A stretch of 64,000 nucleotides of DNA, taken from positions 124,001 through 188,000 of the forward strand of contig JADJVG010000001.1 of the NCBI GenBank assembly GCA_016716675.1. Direction: 5' to 3'. The notes beneath the pieces were generated by a model, which saw nothing but the letters and a program-made list of their open reading frames with translations, was not told where the DNA came from and ran no database searches. The translations under genes and the position numbers were made by a program. Below are positions 18,939 to 27,449 of this stretch, piece after piece. The DNA comes from Hyphomicrobium sp. Its GTDB lineage: Bacteria > Pseudomonadota > Alphaproteobacteria > Rhizobiales > Hyphomicrobiaceae. How positions within the stretch are numbered: the stretch's first letter is position 1; each line of letters starts with the position of its first letter.

Positions 18939-20333
18939 TCACAGCATCCTGACCGACGGCATCGCGCCATCGCTCAGAAGCAATTCCGTAATCGCCCACA
19001 CCAGCGCGTCAGCACGGTCCGGGCTCTTACCCTTGACGGTGCCATCGACACCGAAGGCGACGAGCTGGTCTTCCAAGGCGTCGAACCGGCCGACATGCAC
19101 CACGCGACCTTCCGCGTAGAGCGATGCGACCGGTTCGGCGCGAACCCACTTGCCGCGCGTGGCTCTGACCTTCACGATCGGCAAATTCGGTTTGAACTGT
19201 TGCACGACGCCGATCACCAGATCGCCGCCCTGATTGATTTCCGCGACCATCCGGTCAGCTGCAAAGTCGTCATAAGCGGCAATCGCCGCCTTCGCCCAGA
19301 CGTCCGGCGTGCGCCCCTGGATCGTGCGATCGGCCAGCACATAGGCGCGACCATCAACCCCCAAACCCGCCACCACAATTCCGCACGCATCCGACCGCGC
19401 CGTTGCCGACACTGGCGGATCGAGCGCGACAATCACGCGCCGCATTTCCGGCGGCGTAGCGATCCGCGCACTCTCGATCCAACTGCGCCGCCACAGGCTC
19501 TCCGAACTCTCGTCCACCAATTCGCCAAGCAGCTCCTGCCGCCCGATCGTTGATCCGGCATAGCGCCGCGTCATCTCCGCGACGAACATCGGCGCCAGAT
19601 TGCTGGCGTTGTCGGCGGTTGCCAGATGCACGCTCACGGTCGCCGCATCCGCCATCAGCTTCTTCAAGAACGCGCTCGGGCGCGGTGTCGTCGTCACAAT
19701 CGTTTGCGGGCAATCGCCAAGACGCAGCCCAAACTGCAACATATCCCAGGCGTTTTCCGCGTCCCGCCACTTGGCAAGCTCATCGCACCAAGCGGCGGAA
19801 AATTGCGGACCACGCAAGCCTTCGGTTTCGTCGGCGGAGAATAACTCCGCCACCGCACCGTTCTTCCAGGTGATGCGCCGCTTCGAAGGCTCATAGACCG
19901 GTCGCTCATGTGCCGGATGAATGGCAAGCAAGCCCGACACGCCATCCACCATCACGTTGCGGACATCACTCATCGTTTTACCGACCAGCGCAATTCGTGG
20001 TGGCACACTACCCGCAGCGCGCGGCGCACCACGAGACCGGCGCACGGGCGGCGAAGCACCCGGCGCCAATGCTGTCGCGATACTGCGCACCCACTCAGCG
20101 CCTGCTCGCGTTTTGCCAGAGCCGCGCCCGCCGAGCAGCAGCCACACGCGCCACGGTTCACCCGACGGCAAAGCTTCCGGCGGCAGTTGATCGTCGCGCG
20201 CCCAAATCTCCCAATCGGACATCAGCCATTCAAGATCGTGGCGTGCGATGTCACTCAGATCGCTTGCCAAGTGCCCGCTGACGCTGGAGGCGTTCAAGGC
20301 GTTCCGCAATTGCACGGCGTAGGTCTTCCGCAT
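18939..20333 (-). CDS. GTA terminase large subunit (RcGTA g2 type)
   Basis: The DNA-packaging motor, 464 residues. The N-terminal ATPase has Walker A GGRGSGKTRAGAEWVR and the Walker B/coupling region AAWCDELAKWRDAENAWDMLQFGLRLG. The QTIVTTTPRPSAFLKKL motif follows. The C-terminal nuclease domain shows IVALDPPVSATARSDACGIVVAG, MVAEINQGGDLVIGVV and DRADALVWAITELLL, with acidic residues expected to bind metal. In GTAs this enzyme packages random host DNA. The start at MRKTYAV (20331-20333) overlaps the preceding gene by 83 bp, and a start ten codons further upstream is possible. The gene is intact. Confidence 0.9.
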   Translation of the reverse strand: MRKTYAVQLRNALNASSVSGHLASDLSDIARHDLEWLMSDWEIWARDDQLPPEALPSGEPWRVWLLLGGRGSGKTRAGAEWVRSIATALAPGASPPVRRSRGAPRAAGSVPPRIALVGKTMSDVRNVMVDGVSGLLAIHPAHERPVYEPSKRRITWKNGAVAELFSADETEGLRGPQFSAAWCDELAKWRDAENAWDMLQFGLRLGDCPQTIVTTTPRPSAFLKKLMADAATVSVHLATADNASNLAPMFVAEMTRRYAGSTIGRQELLGELVDESSESLWRRSWIESARIATPPEMRRVIVALDPPVSATARSDACGIVVAGLGVDGRAYVLADRTIQGRTPDVWAKAAIAAYDDFAADRMVAEINQGGDLVIGVVQQFKPNLPIVKVRATRGKWVRAEPVASLYAEGRVVHVGRFDALEDQLVAFGVDGTVKGKSPDRADALVWAITELLLSDGAMPSVRML

Positions 20334-20778
20334 GGGCGAGCGCCTTCTTGTCTTTCGCGGCACTCCCCTTGGCCGTCGTCTTCGTCATCTCGCGTTGCAT
20401 CTCAACGGCCTTCTCCAAGCTGCTCACCATCTGCGACAGGGCACGGGAGGCACGCTCGCGATCCTGCGAGGACGCGCCCTTCTGCTTTTCAAGTTTGGTC
20501 AGTTCGCCGTCGATGGTGTTGTAGACACGCTGCACCAACACCATCGGCTTGGCGCCCTTCGGCGATTTCGCCGCCGCTGTTGCAGCAAGCACGCCGGCCC
20601 CAGCGCCGCGTCGTGTGCGTTTGCGCGGCGGCCATCCGCGCGCTTTCGCTGCGAGGCTAAGCTGGATCGGCGCCATCCCGACGAGTTCGGCGATTGTGCC
20701 AAGCTTCACATCTGGATCACCATAGAGACGCTTCGCCTTCGCCCACACTGCGGCCGTGACCGCTTTGTCAGCCGCCAT
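20251..20778 (-). CDS. GTA g1-position protein, candidate small terminase
   Basis: A 175-residue protein that starts MAADKAVTAAVWAKAKRLYGDP. The N-terminal 45 residues (KLGTIAELVGMAPIQLSLAAKARGW) look like a helix-turn-helix of the kind found in small terminase or phage packaging adaptors. The second half is a Lys/Glu/Arg-rich coiled coil (LTKLEKQKGASSQDRERASRALSQMVSSLEKAVEMQREM). It is the first gene of the cluster, just upstream of TerL, where RcGTA has g1 (TerS). The role is inferred from position and the DNA-binding-like N terminus, since sequence similarity across g1 proteins is low. Confidence 0.6.
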   Translation of the reverse strand: MAADKAVTAAVWAKAKRLYGDPDVKLGTIAELVGMAPIQLSLAAKARGWPPRKRTRRGAGAGVLAATAAAKSPKGAKPMVLVQRVYNTIDGELTKLEKQKGASSQDRERASRALSQMVSSLEKAVEMQREMTKTTAKGSAAKDKKALAHAEDLRRAIAERLERLQRQRALGKRSE

Positions 20779-21080
20779 GCTTGAAGATCTCCGTCGCTGT
20801 TCGTGAAGTGGTTTGAGGGTGCCCGGCCAGGGGGCCTGCGCCAAATTCCCAAAAATAAAGGCGGCGGGGCATACCTGCCCTCATCCGCCTAGAATTCGCA
20901 TCATACAAAACTTATACTGCAGAACCGTCACGCTGTCTAGAGATAATCTATAGTTATCAATAGAATAAGCGTTCGTTTTGCTTGGTTTTACTTGCCCGCA
21001 AGCCAACCCTCTAGTGTAACGCAGTCTCAACCGACGGGGATAACTTCTGCAGCCGATCCCGCCCCGCGCAAAACCCAGCC
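20779..21080 (-). promoter_or_regulatory. AT-rich leader and probable promoter of the GTA cluster
   Basis: A 302-bp gene-free stretch directly upstream of the first GTA gene and downstream of the cysteine-cluster gene. Its middle (about 20895-20990) is clearly AT-rich in a GC-rich neighbourhood. It contains the inverted repeat GATAA-N7-TTATC at 20942-20958. This is where the single promoter for the 15.7-kb operon would have to lie, and an IHF-like or activator site would fit the AT content. No gene or tRNA and no attachment-site duplication was seen. Confidence 0.45.
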
Positions 21081-21533
21081 CTACTCCGCGAAATCCGGGA
21101 TGATGTAGCGGTGGTAGTTTTCAGCCTTCACGCGTTTTTCGCTCATCGCGAAGCTTTTGACCGAGATCCCGGCCTGATGCACCGTCTCAGGTGTTCCCGA
21201 CACCAGCGGATGCCACCACGCCAAATCACGACCCTCATCGACCACACGATACGCGCATGTCGCCGGAAGCCACTTAATTTGGCGGACTTTCTCGACCGTG
21301 ATGTCGATGCAGTCCGGCATCAGGCTGAACCGATTGGCATAGTTCGAGCAGCGGCAGGTTTTCACCTCCAGCATCGAGCAGGCCAGTCGCGTCAGGTGGA
21401 TTTCGTCGGTGTCCTCGTCCTCGAGTTTGACCATGCAGCAGCGCGCGCACCCATCACACAGCGATTCCCACTCGTCGCGGGTCATCTGCTCAAGCGTCTT
21501 CGTCTTCCAGAACGGCTTTGCGTCGCTCACCAT
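21081..21533 (-). CDS. YcgN family cysteine-cluster protein (UPF0260)
   Basis: A 150-residue protein of the YcgN/UPF0260 family, likely a small metal- or Fe-S-binding cytosolic protein of unknown role. The N-terminal half carries CDGCARCC, then LACSMLEVKTCRCSNYANR, LMPDCIDI and LPATCAYRVV, the expected cysteine set. The C-terminal part reads WHPLVSGTPETVHQAGISV. The ATG at 21531-21533 is preceded by AGGAGAG at good spacing. The longer upstream frame has no ribosome site and no family match. The gene is divergent from the penicillin-binding protein gene. Confidence 0.88.
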   Translation of the reverse strand: MVSDAKPFWKTKTLEQMTRDEWESLCDGCARCCMVKLEDEDTDEIHLTRLACSMLEVKTCRCSNYANRFSLMPDCIDITVEKVRQIKWLPATCAYRVVDEGRDLAWWHPLVSGTPETVHQAGISVKSFAMSEKRVKAENYHRYIIPDFAE

Positions 21534-21821
21534 TACTCTCCTGCCGGCACTCTCTCTGGCCGTTTTTCGGGCTGCCGGCTTGCCCTGCGGACCCGTGCCA
21601 CGCCACCCTTTGACTTGCCAGTCCACCCCAAATAACCACAATTTGGGCGTGATGGGATTCGTATCGTCACAGCCACCCTCTTATAATGGGGATGGGCTGA
21701 TGTTTTTGGGCTTTTCGACCGGGACGCTTATAGACACGCCACCGCCACGGCTTACAACGCCGCTTGGGGCCGCATCTCGCGCCGCAGACTTTAACGGCAC
21801 GCGTTTCGGGCGGCTTATGTT

Positions 21822-24221
21822 TTGGCCGGTTTACGTTTGGATGACACACGTTTGAACGACTGGTTTCACAGACAAGGCGGACGCGACCGCATCATCAATT
21901 GGCTCGGAATCGATTCCAAAATCAATTCCGTGCTCACCAATGCGTGGGAGCGCAGCAAGGATTATTGGAACGCGGGGTCGTCGTTCTTCGCCCGCTTCCA
22001 GTTGCACGGCTGGCGCCGCCTGCTGAACGAAGCGCTGTCAGAATCCGTATCGCTGGCCACCGGCGCCTTCATCGTGCTGTACGCCGCCGCGCTTCCCGCG
22101 CTGCTCGAATTCGACGAAAGCAAATTCCAAACCGGCAAGTTTGCCGTCAAGTTTCTCGACATCAACGGCAATGAACTCGGCAAGCGCGGCATCCTGCATA
22201 ACGACAGCGTGCCGCTCGATGAAATTCCCGACGCCCTCATAAAGGCGACGCTTGCCACTGAAGACCGCCGCTTCTTTGAGCATTACGGCATCGACGTCTA
22301 CGGCACGCTGCGCGCGTTGGCGACCAATGTACAGGCGAACGAAGTCGTGCAAGGCGGCTCGACGCTAACGCAGCAGCTCGCCAAGAACCTGTTCCTCTCG
22401 TCCGAGCGGTCGCTGGAACGCAAGGTCAAAGAGCTGTTCTTGTCGTTCCTGCTCGAAAGCCGTTACAGCAAACGCGAGATTTTGAAACTCTACTTTGACC
22501 GCGCCTATATGGGCGGCGGCGCCTTCGGCGTCGAAGCCGCGGCACAGTATTACTTCGGCAAGTCAGTCCGCGACGTCAACATGGCTGAAGCGGCATTGAT
22601 GGCCGGGCTGTTCAAGGCGCCCGCCAAATACGCGCCGCACGTCAACCTCGCCGCATCGCGCGCACGCACCAACGAAGTGCTCGACAACATGGTCGAAGCC
22701 GGCTTCTACACCGCCGGACAAGTGCAGGCGGCCCGTCTCAATCCGGCAAAGACCATCGACAACCGCGTCGCCTCCAGCCCCGATTGGTTCCTCGACTGGG
22801 CCTATGAAGAAGTGCAGCGCCTCGCCGAGGGCAAAGGCCAATACGTTTTGACGGCGCGCACCACCGTCGACATGACCTTGCAGCGCCACGCCGATGAAAT
22901 CATCAACGCCACGGTCCGCAAATCGGGTCGCAGCCTGCGCTTCAACTCGGCCGCCATGGTCGTCATGGAGCATGACGGCGCGGTCCGCGCGATCACCGGC
23001 GGACCCGACTATGCCGATAGCCAGTTCAACCGCGCCACCAAAGCCAAGCGTCAGCCCGGCTCGTCGTTCAAAGTTTATGTCTACGCCGCCGCCCTCGAAA
23101 GCGGCATGACGCCGAATACCAGCGTGCGCGACAGTTCGCGCTCGTGCGGTCCGCGCGGATGGCGGCCGCAGAACTACGGCGGCGGACACGGCAGCGGCGG
23201 CCGCCTGCCGATGTGGATGGCGCTCGCCAAATCTCTGAACACAGTCGCAACCGAACTATCGTTCCAAGTCGGGCGTGAAAAGGTCATCGAATTGACTAAG
23301 CGGCTCGGCATCGAAGGCGTGCGCAAAACCTGCTCGATGGCGCTTGGCGACGGCGGCATCTCGATCATCGAGCATGTCGGCGGCATTGCGACGTTCGCGA
23401 ACGACGGCAAGCTCGCCAAGCCTTACGGCATTCTTGACATCACGACCTCCAAAGGCGACCTGCTCTATTCGCGCGAACGCGACGAGCCGCCCGCGCCACA
23501 GGTTGTGAAGCCCGAAGTTGCCGAGCAGATGAACTGGATGCTGCAAAAGGTCGTGACCGAAGGCACCGGTGGCGCCGCCGCCCTCGACTTCACCAATGTC
23601 GTTGGCAAAACCGGCACATCGACCGGCCCGAAAGACGCTTGGTTCGTCGGCTTCACAGGCAAATACGTGGCTGGCGTCTGGGCAGGTAACGACGACAATC
23701 GCGCAATGATCTCAGGCTCGCCGACGACCGGTGGCCACCTCGCCGCGCCGATCTTTCACAACTTCATGGCGGTCGCCCACACCGACATGAACATCCCCCC
23801 GATACCCGGCATCGAAGATCATCCGGTGCAGGTTGCGGAGCGCGCCCGCCTAGAAGAACTGAAACGCGCCGAGATCGCCGCTGGAAATATTTCCGCGGCC
23901 ACCAATGCCGACGGGACGGCGCGTCCGGCCAACGCCATGCCGGATCAAACGCGCGACGCCTTGAAAAAACTGTCGCTGGCGATGCGAAAGGCTGGCGGCC
24001 TTGGCGAACCGGCCGCACCACCTGGAACGCCCGACAAGCCAACACCCGCGCTGCCTGGCGCGCAACCGCCAGCAAAACCGGCGCCGCAACGGCAAGGCGC
24101 GCTTGAGCCAGCCTCGCCCGGCCGCGCGCCGCCAAGCCCACAACTCTCAACAGGCGCCGTCGCGCTCAAGCCCAACGCAACCGTGACGCCGGGGGAGGCA
24201 CCGCGTCGTGGCATCCCTTGA
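21822..24221 (+). CDS. Class A penicillin-binding protein (transglycosylase/transpeptidase)
   Basis: A bifunctional peptidoglycan synthase of about 790-799 residues. After a membrane helix near residues 70-90 comes a GT51 glycosyltransferase domain with EDRRFFEHYGIDVYGTLRA and GGSTLTQQLAKNL. The transpeptidase domain has RQPGSSFKVYVYAAALE (SxxK), KSLNTVA (SxN) and GKTGTSTGPKDAWFVGF (KTGT). The last 110 residues are a Pro/Ala-rich tail, probably disordered. No ATG is available: the first starts are TTG codons at 21822 and 21852, and the second (LNDWFHRQGGRD) may be the real one. Its end overlaps the next gene by 14 bp. It belongs to the PBP1A-like class common in Hyphomicrobiales. Confidence 0.88.
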   Translation: MAGLRLDDTRLNDWFHRQGGRDRIINWLGIDSKINSVLTNAWERSKDYWNAGSSFFARFQLHGWRRLLNEALSESVSLATGAFIVLYAAALPALLEFDESKFQTGKFAVKFLDINGNELGKRGILHNDSVPLDEIPDALIKATLATEDRRFFEHYGIDVYGTLRALATNVQANEVVQGGSTLTQQLAKNLFLSSERSLERKVKELFLSFLLESRYSKREILKLYFDRAYMGGGAFGVEAAAQYYFGKSVRDVNMAEAALMAGLFKAPAKYAPHVNLAASRARTNEVLDNMVEAGFYTAGQVQAARLNPAKTIDNRVASSPDWFLDWAYEEVQRLAEGKGQYVLTARTTVDMTLQRHADEIINATVRKSGRSLRFNSAAMVVMEHDGAVRAITGGPDYADSQFNRATKAKRQPGSSFKVYVYAAALESGMTPNTSVRDSSRSCGPRGWRPQNYGGGHGSGGRLPMWMALAKSLNTVATELSFQVGREKVIELTKRLGIEGVRKTCSMALGDGGISIIEHVGGIATFANDGKLAKPYGILDITTSKGDLLYSRERDEPPAPQVVKPEVAEQMNWMLQKVVTEGTGGAAALDFTNVVGKTGTSTGPKDAWFVGFTGKYVAGVWAGNDDNRAMISGSPTTGGHLAAPIFHNFMAVAHTDMNIPPIPGIEDHPVQVAERARLEELKRAEIAAGNISAATNADGTARPANAMPDQTRDALKKLSLAMRKAGGLGEPAAPPGTPDKPTPALPGAQPPAKPAPQRQGALEPASPGRAPPSPQLSTGAVALKPNATVTPGEAPRRGIP

Positions 24222-24894
24222 TCTGCACAACAGCGAACTCCAGGACGGCACGCCGCCTCTGCGCAACGACGACCGGTGGAAGCGCGCGGCGCGCGACATC
24301 GCGGCCCTACTCACGCGGTTGGTCGGCACCGCACTCGCCATTGCACTGGTCGTCTCGACAGGTGTGTGGTCCAGCCGCACGATGATCGCGCGCGGCTATG
24401 CCGTTGCGACCGACGCCTACGGGCCGTGGCGGCATTGGCGGTCTGAAGGCCGCGCGGACGCCGATCCGTATACGCGCGCACACCTGGCCGGCAGCGGTAT
24501 CCTGCGCATCTCTTCCGATAGCGCCGGCACGTTCGAAGCATCCGTCGATAGCGGTAACGCCCGCCTGCATTCGTCCTGCGATTACGTGATCGAAGGCAAC
24601 GACATGGGCAAGCTGTGGTGGAGCCTCTCGGTGTTCAACACGTCCGGCGAGTTGATCGCCAACGACGCCGACCGCTACGCTTTCACCAGCGATACGGCCG
24701 CGCTCAATCCCGATGGCTCGTTCATCATCTCGCTCGGGCGCGACGCGCGTCCCGGCAACTGGTTGCCAACCGGCGGCGCGGGACGCCTGATTCTGAATTT
24801 CACCGTTCTCGATCCGCCGACCGGCTTGTCAGACGAAGCCCGCGCCGAGCGCAACGGCCTGCTGCCGGTGATCCGGCAGGAAGGTTGCTCGTGA
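24208..24894 (+). CDS. DUF1214 domain envelope protein
   Basis: A 228-residue protein starting at GTG (MASLDLHNSEL), with one membrane segment near residues 30-55. The outer part contains DAYGPWRHWRSEGRADADPYTRAHLAGSGIL, SCDYVIEGNDMGKLWWSLSVFN and GSFIISLGRDARPGNWLPTGG. This is the DUF1214 pattern, which normally accompanies DUF1254. It begins inside the end of the penicillin-binding protein gene, and its TGA overlaps the ATG of the DUF1254 gene, so all three are one operon. Its function is unknown. The pairing suggests an envelope role linked to cell-wall synthesis. Confidence 0.85.
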   Translation: MASLDLHNSELQDGTPPLRNDDRWKRAARDIAALLTRLVGTALAIALVVSTGVWSSRTMIARGYAVATDAYGPWRHWRSEGRADADPYTRAHLAGSGILRISSDSAGTFEASVDSGNARLHSSCDYVIEGNDMGKLWWSLSVFNTSGELIANDADRYAFTSDTAALNPDGSFIISLGRDARPGNWLPTGGAGRLILNFTVLDPPTGLSDEARAERNGLLPVIRQEGCS

Positions 24895-25541
24895 TGGATC
24901 ACATCGCTCAATCCGACAAGAGGTGGCCGTCAGCGCGCCTGCCGTCGCCGCGACTGCCGTCAAAAGGCTTCGCGACAACTATCTGGCCGGCGATGCGCTG
25001 GCGCTATCTGTTGCTGCTGCCGGTGGCCGCGGCCATCGTCCATTTGATTGCGACGTTCATCGCCATGTCGGATCTGCGCGGCTCGGCCTACCAACGGCTT
25101 TTGCCGGCGCTGCCGCTCAACGTCATGCAGGTCTTGCAGCCGATCGCGCCCGATCACCAGCCGCTGCCGTTCCTGTCTGCTGACGTGCGCTATGCCATCT
25201 GCAGCTTCTCGTCTGCCCAAGGCCCCGTTGACGTGACGGCGCAACTGCCGGATCGCGGATGGACGCTCGGCATCTACCGGCCAGACGGAACGACTGCCTA
25301 TTTTGCTGCTGGCGCGAGTGCCCGTCCAGCATCGGTAGCTGTTACGATTCTTCCTGCTGATGATCGATTTGTAGGACTGCCGCCCCAGTCGTCCAGCGAT
25401 GCCATCGCTGCCGTGGCTCAGCTTACGGTCGCGGTGCGCGAGGGGCTTGTGATCGTCCGTGCGCCTGATCGTGGCCGCGCTTTCCGCCATGCCGACGAAG
25501 ATGTTCTGGCAACAGCCAAGTGTACCGCACGCGCATTCTAA
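24894..25541 (+). CDS. DUF1254 domain envelope protein
   Basis: A 215-residue protein, start ATG 24894 in the overlap TGATG with the preceding stop. It has a membrane helix around residues 40-65 (YLLLLPVAAAIVHLIATFIAM). The outer domain reads ADVRYAICSFSSAQGPVDVTAQLPDRGWTLGIYRPDGTTAYF, then ATILPADDR-like and a C-terminal RGLVIVRAPDRGRAFR-like region, matching short DUF1254 proteins. It pairs with the upstream DUF1214 gene. The last gene of the three-gene operon, with a convergent small gene 44 bp downstream. Function unknown. Confidence 0.8.
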   Translation: MDHIAQSDKRWPSARLPSPRLPSKGFATTIWPAMRWRYLLLLPVAAAIVHLIATFIAMSDLRGSAYQRLLPALPLNVMQVLQPIAPDHQPLPFLSADVRYAICSFSSAQGPVDVTAQLPDRGWTLGIYRPDGTTAYFAAGASARPASVAVTILPADDRFVGLPPQSSSDAIAAVAQLTVAVREGLVIVRAPDRGRAFRHADEDVLATAKCTARAF

Positions 25542-25585
25542 ATCGCCGGGTCACCGCGTGCCGCACCCGCTGACGCCGTCAGTGC

Positions 25586-25777
25586 TCAAGCGGAACCGTC
25601 AATTTCCAATCGATCGCGGCGGCGCGCGCGCTTCTTGGATTTCTGCTTCCCCGTATCTTCCCAGCGCTCGTATCTGACGCCTGGAAAAAACACGATTTCC
25701 GCTGGTGTCGCTGCCGCGTTACGCGACAGCTTTCCAACGTTGCGTGGTCCTTGCCGGAATTCCAATATCGTTGCCAT
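25586..25777 (-). CDS. Small conserved Hyphomicrobiales protein, 63 aa
   Basis: Begins MATILEFRQGPRNVGKLSRN and contains AEIVFFPGVRYERWED, followed by a Lys/Arg-rich end. Small proteins with the pattern 'ILEFR...AEIVFFPGVRYERW' are widespread in the order and have no known function. Coding is supported by this conserved pattern and not by length. The first Met of the longer frame (25795) is six codons upstream and is less likely. It lies convergent to the DUF1254 gene. Confidence 0.65.
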   Translation of the reverse strand: MATILEFRQGPRNVGKLSRNAAATPAEIVFFPGVRYERWEDTGKQKSKKRARRRDRLEIDGSA

Positions 25778-25931
25778 GGTAGGCCCCTGATGCACGGCGC
25801 TCGCGCGATTCGCGATTGGCGTCCCTGCTCCGGCGTCATCACTATCAGTATGCGTGCCATTTCGGTGTCGTGATGACGTGGTGCGCTGTGGACACCAGAA
25901 TCAGCGCAAAACCGATTGAACGCTCAAGGTG

Positions 25932-25947
25932 TTAACCAGGCCTTAAA
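25932..25947. promoter_or_regulatory. Candidate CtrA site upstream of the small conserved gene
   Basis: TTAA at 25932-25935 and TTAA at 25943-25946 are separated by exactly seven bases, the CtrA consensus spacing of alphaproteobacteria. The final base is A and not the usual C. It lies about 155 bp upstream of the 63-codon minus-strand gene, in a 225-bp gap to the DUF1491 gene. Confidence 0.35.
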
Positions 25948-26004
25948 CCGCGACTTTACAGGCTTGTACATGAGTTTCAACGCACCGCCGGTCAATCCTG
26001 CGCC

Positions 26005-26349
26005 TCACGCGACGAGATCGGTGCCGAGGAAATGCCGGCCGTCGCGATCCTCGACTTCGATCACCCAGAGGTCGCTGTCGAAGCTGCTTTCCTTTGCGAA
26101 GAAGCGGTCGGCCTCCTCGTCAGCGACGAACGCCCCCTTGAGGCGAGCCGCCCAGCGCCGGCCAACGTCGGCATCATCGAGTCCTGCCGGCGCCGGACCG
26201 AAGATCGCTGCCGTGCGATCCGCCCGCACCACCTTGATGAAGATCGTGCCCGCGTCGTCGTCACCATGGCGCAGCACCGTCGCCATGGCCCCGTTGACGG
26301 TGCAGCGGCGCAGATAGGCTTTGACCCAGATTTCCGATTTCAAACGCAT
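26005..26349 (-). CDS. DUF1491 family protein
   Basis: A 114-residue protein starting MRLKSEIWVKAYLRRCTVNG, with GTIFIKVVRADRTAAIFGPAPAG, GRRWAARLKGAF, ADRFFAKESSFDSDLWVIEVEDRDGRHFLG. This is the characteristic DUF1491 pattern found in almost all Hyphomicrobiales and Rhodobacterales. The function is unknown. It is a soluble cytosolic protein without signal peptide. It lies 93 bp downstream of the peptidoglycan-binding protein gene on the same strand, and the two are commonly neighbours. Confidence 0.9.
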   Translation of the reverse strand: MRLKSEIWVKAYLRRCTVNGAMATVLRHGDDDAGTIFIKVVRADRTAAIFGPAPAGLDDADVGRRWAARLKGAFVADEEADRFFAKESSFDSDLWVIEVEDRDGRHFLGTDLVA

Positions 26350-26442
26350 TCAAAAATGTTCTGCCGTTCGCGGCGACCGGCGTCAATGAAGTTGCGTCGC
26401 GGCTGCACGACCCAAGTGGCCGATCTGCTGCTGAACGCGAGA

Positions 26443-27174
26443 CTATTTCTGCGCCGATTTGGTTTTGCTGGTGAGGCCAGCCGCACCCTGCCCCTGCAGC
26501 CGGGTCAGGCGGCTGACGAGCGGACCTGATATGCGTCCGCTTTCCGGAAGCTTCTGGTCAACCTCGAATTCGCGAATGGCCCGCGCCAGTTGGTCGTTCG
26601 AAACACCATCGACCTTGCCGGGCGTATATCCAAGCGCGGAAAGCTGCTGCTCGACCGTGCGGATGACGGCATCCGCCTCGGGTGTCGCCGTCCGGTCGGC
26701 AACATTGCGCGATGGCGACGACGTGGCGCTGCCCAGCACGATGCGGCTCAACAAATCCTGCGACGGCGTCGCGGTCAGCGGCAGACCGTAATCATGCTCA
26801 TAGGCCATGATCGCCGCGCGGGTGATGAGGCCTACGACCCCATCGGGAGGACCGGCGTCATAGCCGCGCCCATTGAGTTCGCGCTGAATGCCGCGAATGA
26901 TCTCAGCCGAATTGCCGGATGGCGCCGCAACGGCCGTCGCCGGCGCGGACGCAGGTGGCGCAACTCGCATGGCCGGCGTGCCAGGCGACAGTTCCGGTCC
27001 AAGATCGCTCGACGGCGACGGTCCGGGCAATGGCGGCGGCGTGGTAAAGCCGATGGCTGACGTTTCGATGGCGCTGCCGCGATCTTTGTCTTGTAGCGCA
27101 AACAGATTGACGCCGACGGATACCGTCAACGCCAAAAACGCCGCGCTCGCGATCCTGATATCTCTCGCTGTCAT
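26443..27174 (-). CDS. Membrane-anchored peptidoglycan-binding-domain protein
   Basis: A 243-residue protein. The start MTARDIRIASAAFLALTVSVGVNLFAL gives one membrane anchor. A Pro/Ser/Ala-rich linker follows, then two repeats of the PG-binding-1 type: IIRGIQRELNGRGYDAGPPDGVVGLITRAAIMAYEHDYGLP, and VIRTVEQQLSALGYTPGKVDGVSNDQLARAIREFEVDQKLP. The end is Lys-rich. It would tether the inner membrane to peptidoglycan. An upstream Met at 27222 would place 16 charged residues before the helix. A perfect CtrA-type site lies about 70 bp upstream, suggesting cell-cycle control. Confidence 0.83.
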   Translation of the reverse strand: MTARDIRIASAAFLALTVSVGVNLFALQDKDRGSAIETSAIGFTTPPPLPGPSPSSDLGPELSPGTPAMRVAPPASAPATAVAAPSGNSAEIIRGIQRELNGRGYDAGPPDGVVGLITRAAIMAYEHDYGLPLTATPSQDLLSRIVLGSATSSPSRNVADRTATPEADAVIRTVEQQLSALGYTPGKVDGVSNDQLARAIREFEVDQKLPESGRISGPLVSRLTRLQGQGAAGLTSKTKSAQK

Positions 27175-27241
27175 GCGCGCTCCGTCACTTGCCCCGAGGC
27201 CGGTCCATCGTGCCCGTCTCATGCACTATCGCGTCCAGCCG

Positions 27242-27257
27242 TTAACGCGTTCTTAAC
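27242..27257. promoter_or_regulatory. Perfect CtrA consensus site
   Basis: TTAA-cgcgttc-TTAAC at 27242-27257 matches the TTAA-N7-TTAAC consensus for the cell-cycle regulator CtrA. It lies about 70 bp upstream of the peptidoglycan-binding protein start (minus strand) and about 190 bp upstream of the DUF5330 gene (plus strand), so it could serve either divergent promoter. Confidence 0.55.
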
Positions 27258-27449
27258 CGAGCCGGCACGGCTCCCCAGATCAATAGAATTTTAGATAAAT
27301 GCCGCTCGAACACGCGCAAAATGCTTCTCAAATTGCAGTGCCCGGCGACGCGCTTTCTTGAAGTCACGATGGTAAGGCTAAGGCAGCGGTAGTGTTACCG
27401 TGCCATCTGCCACCGGCATATTCCGGCGGTGTTCGAGTGAGTATCGAAT

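Noticed and set aside
5026..20778. Interpretation of the phage-like cluster as an ordinary integrated prophage
   Set aside because: No integrase, repressor, replication genes or flanking att repeats were seen, and the gene order and short tape measure match gene transfer agents.
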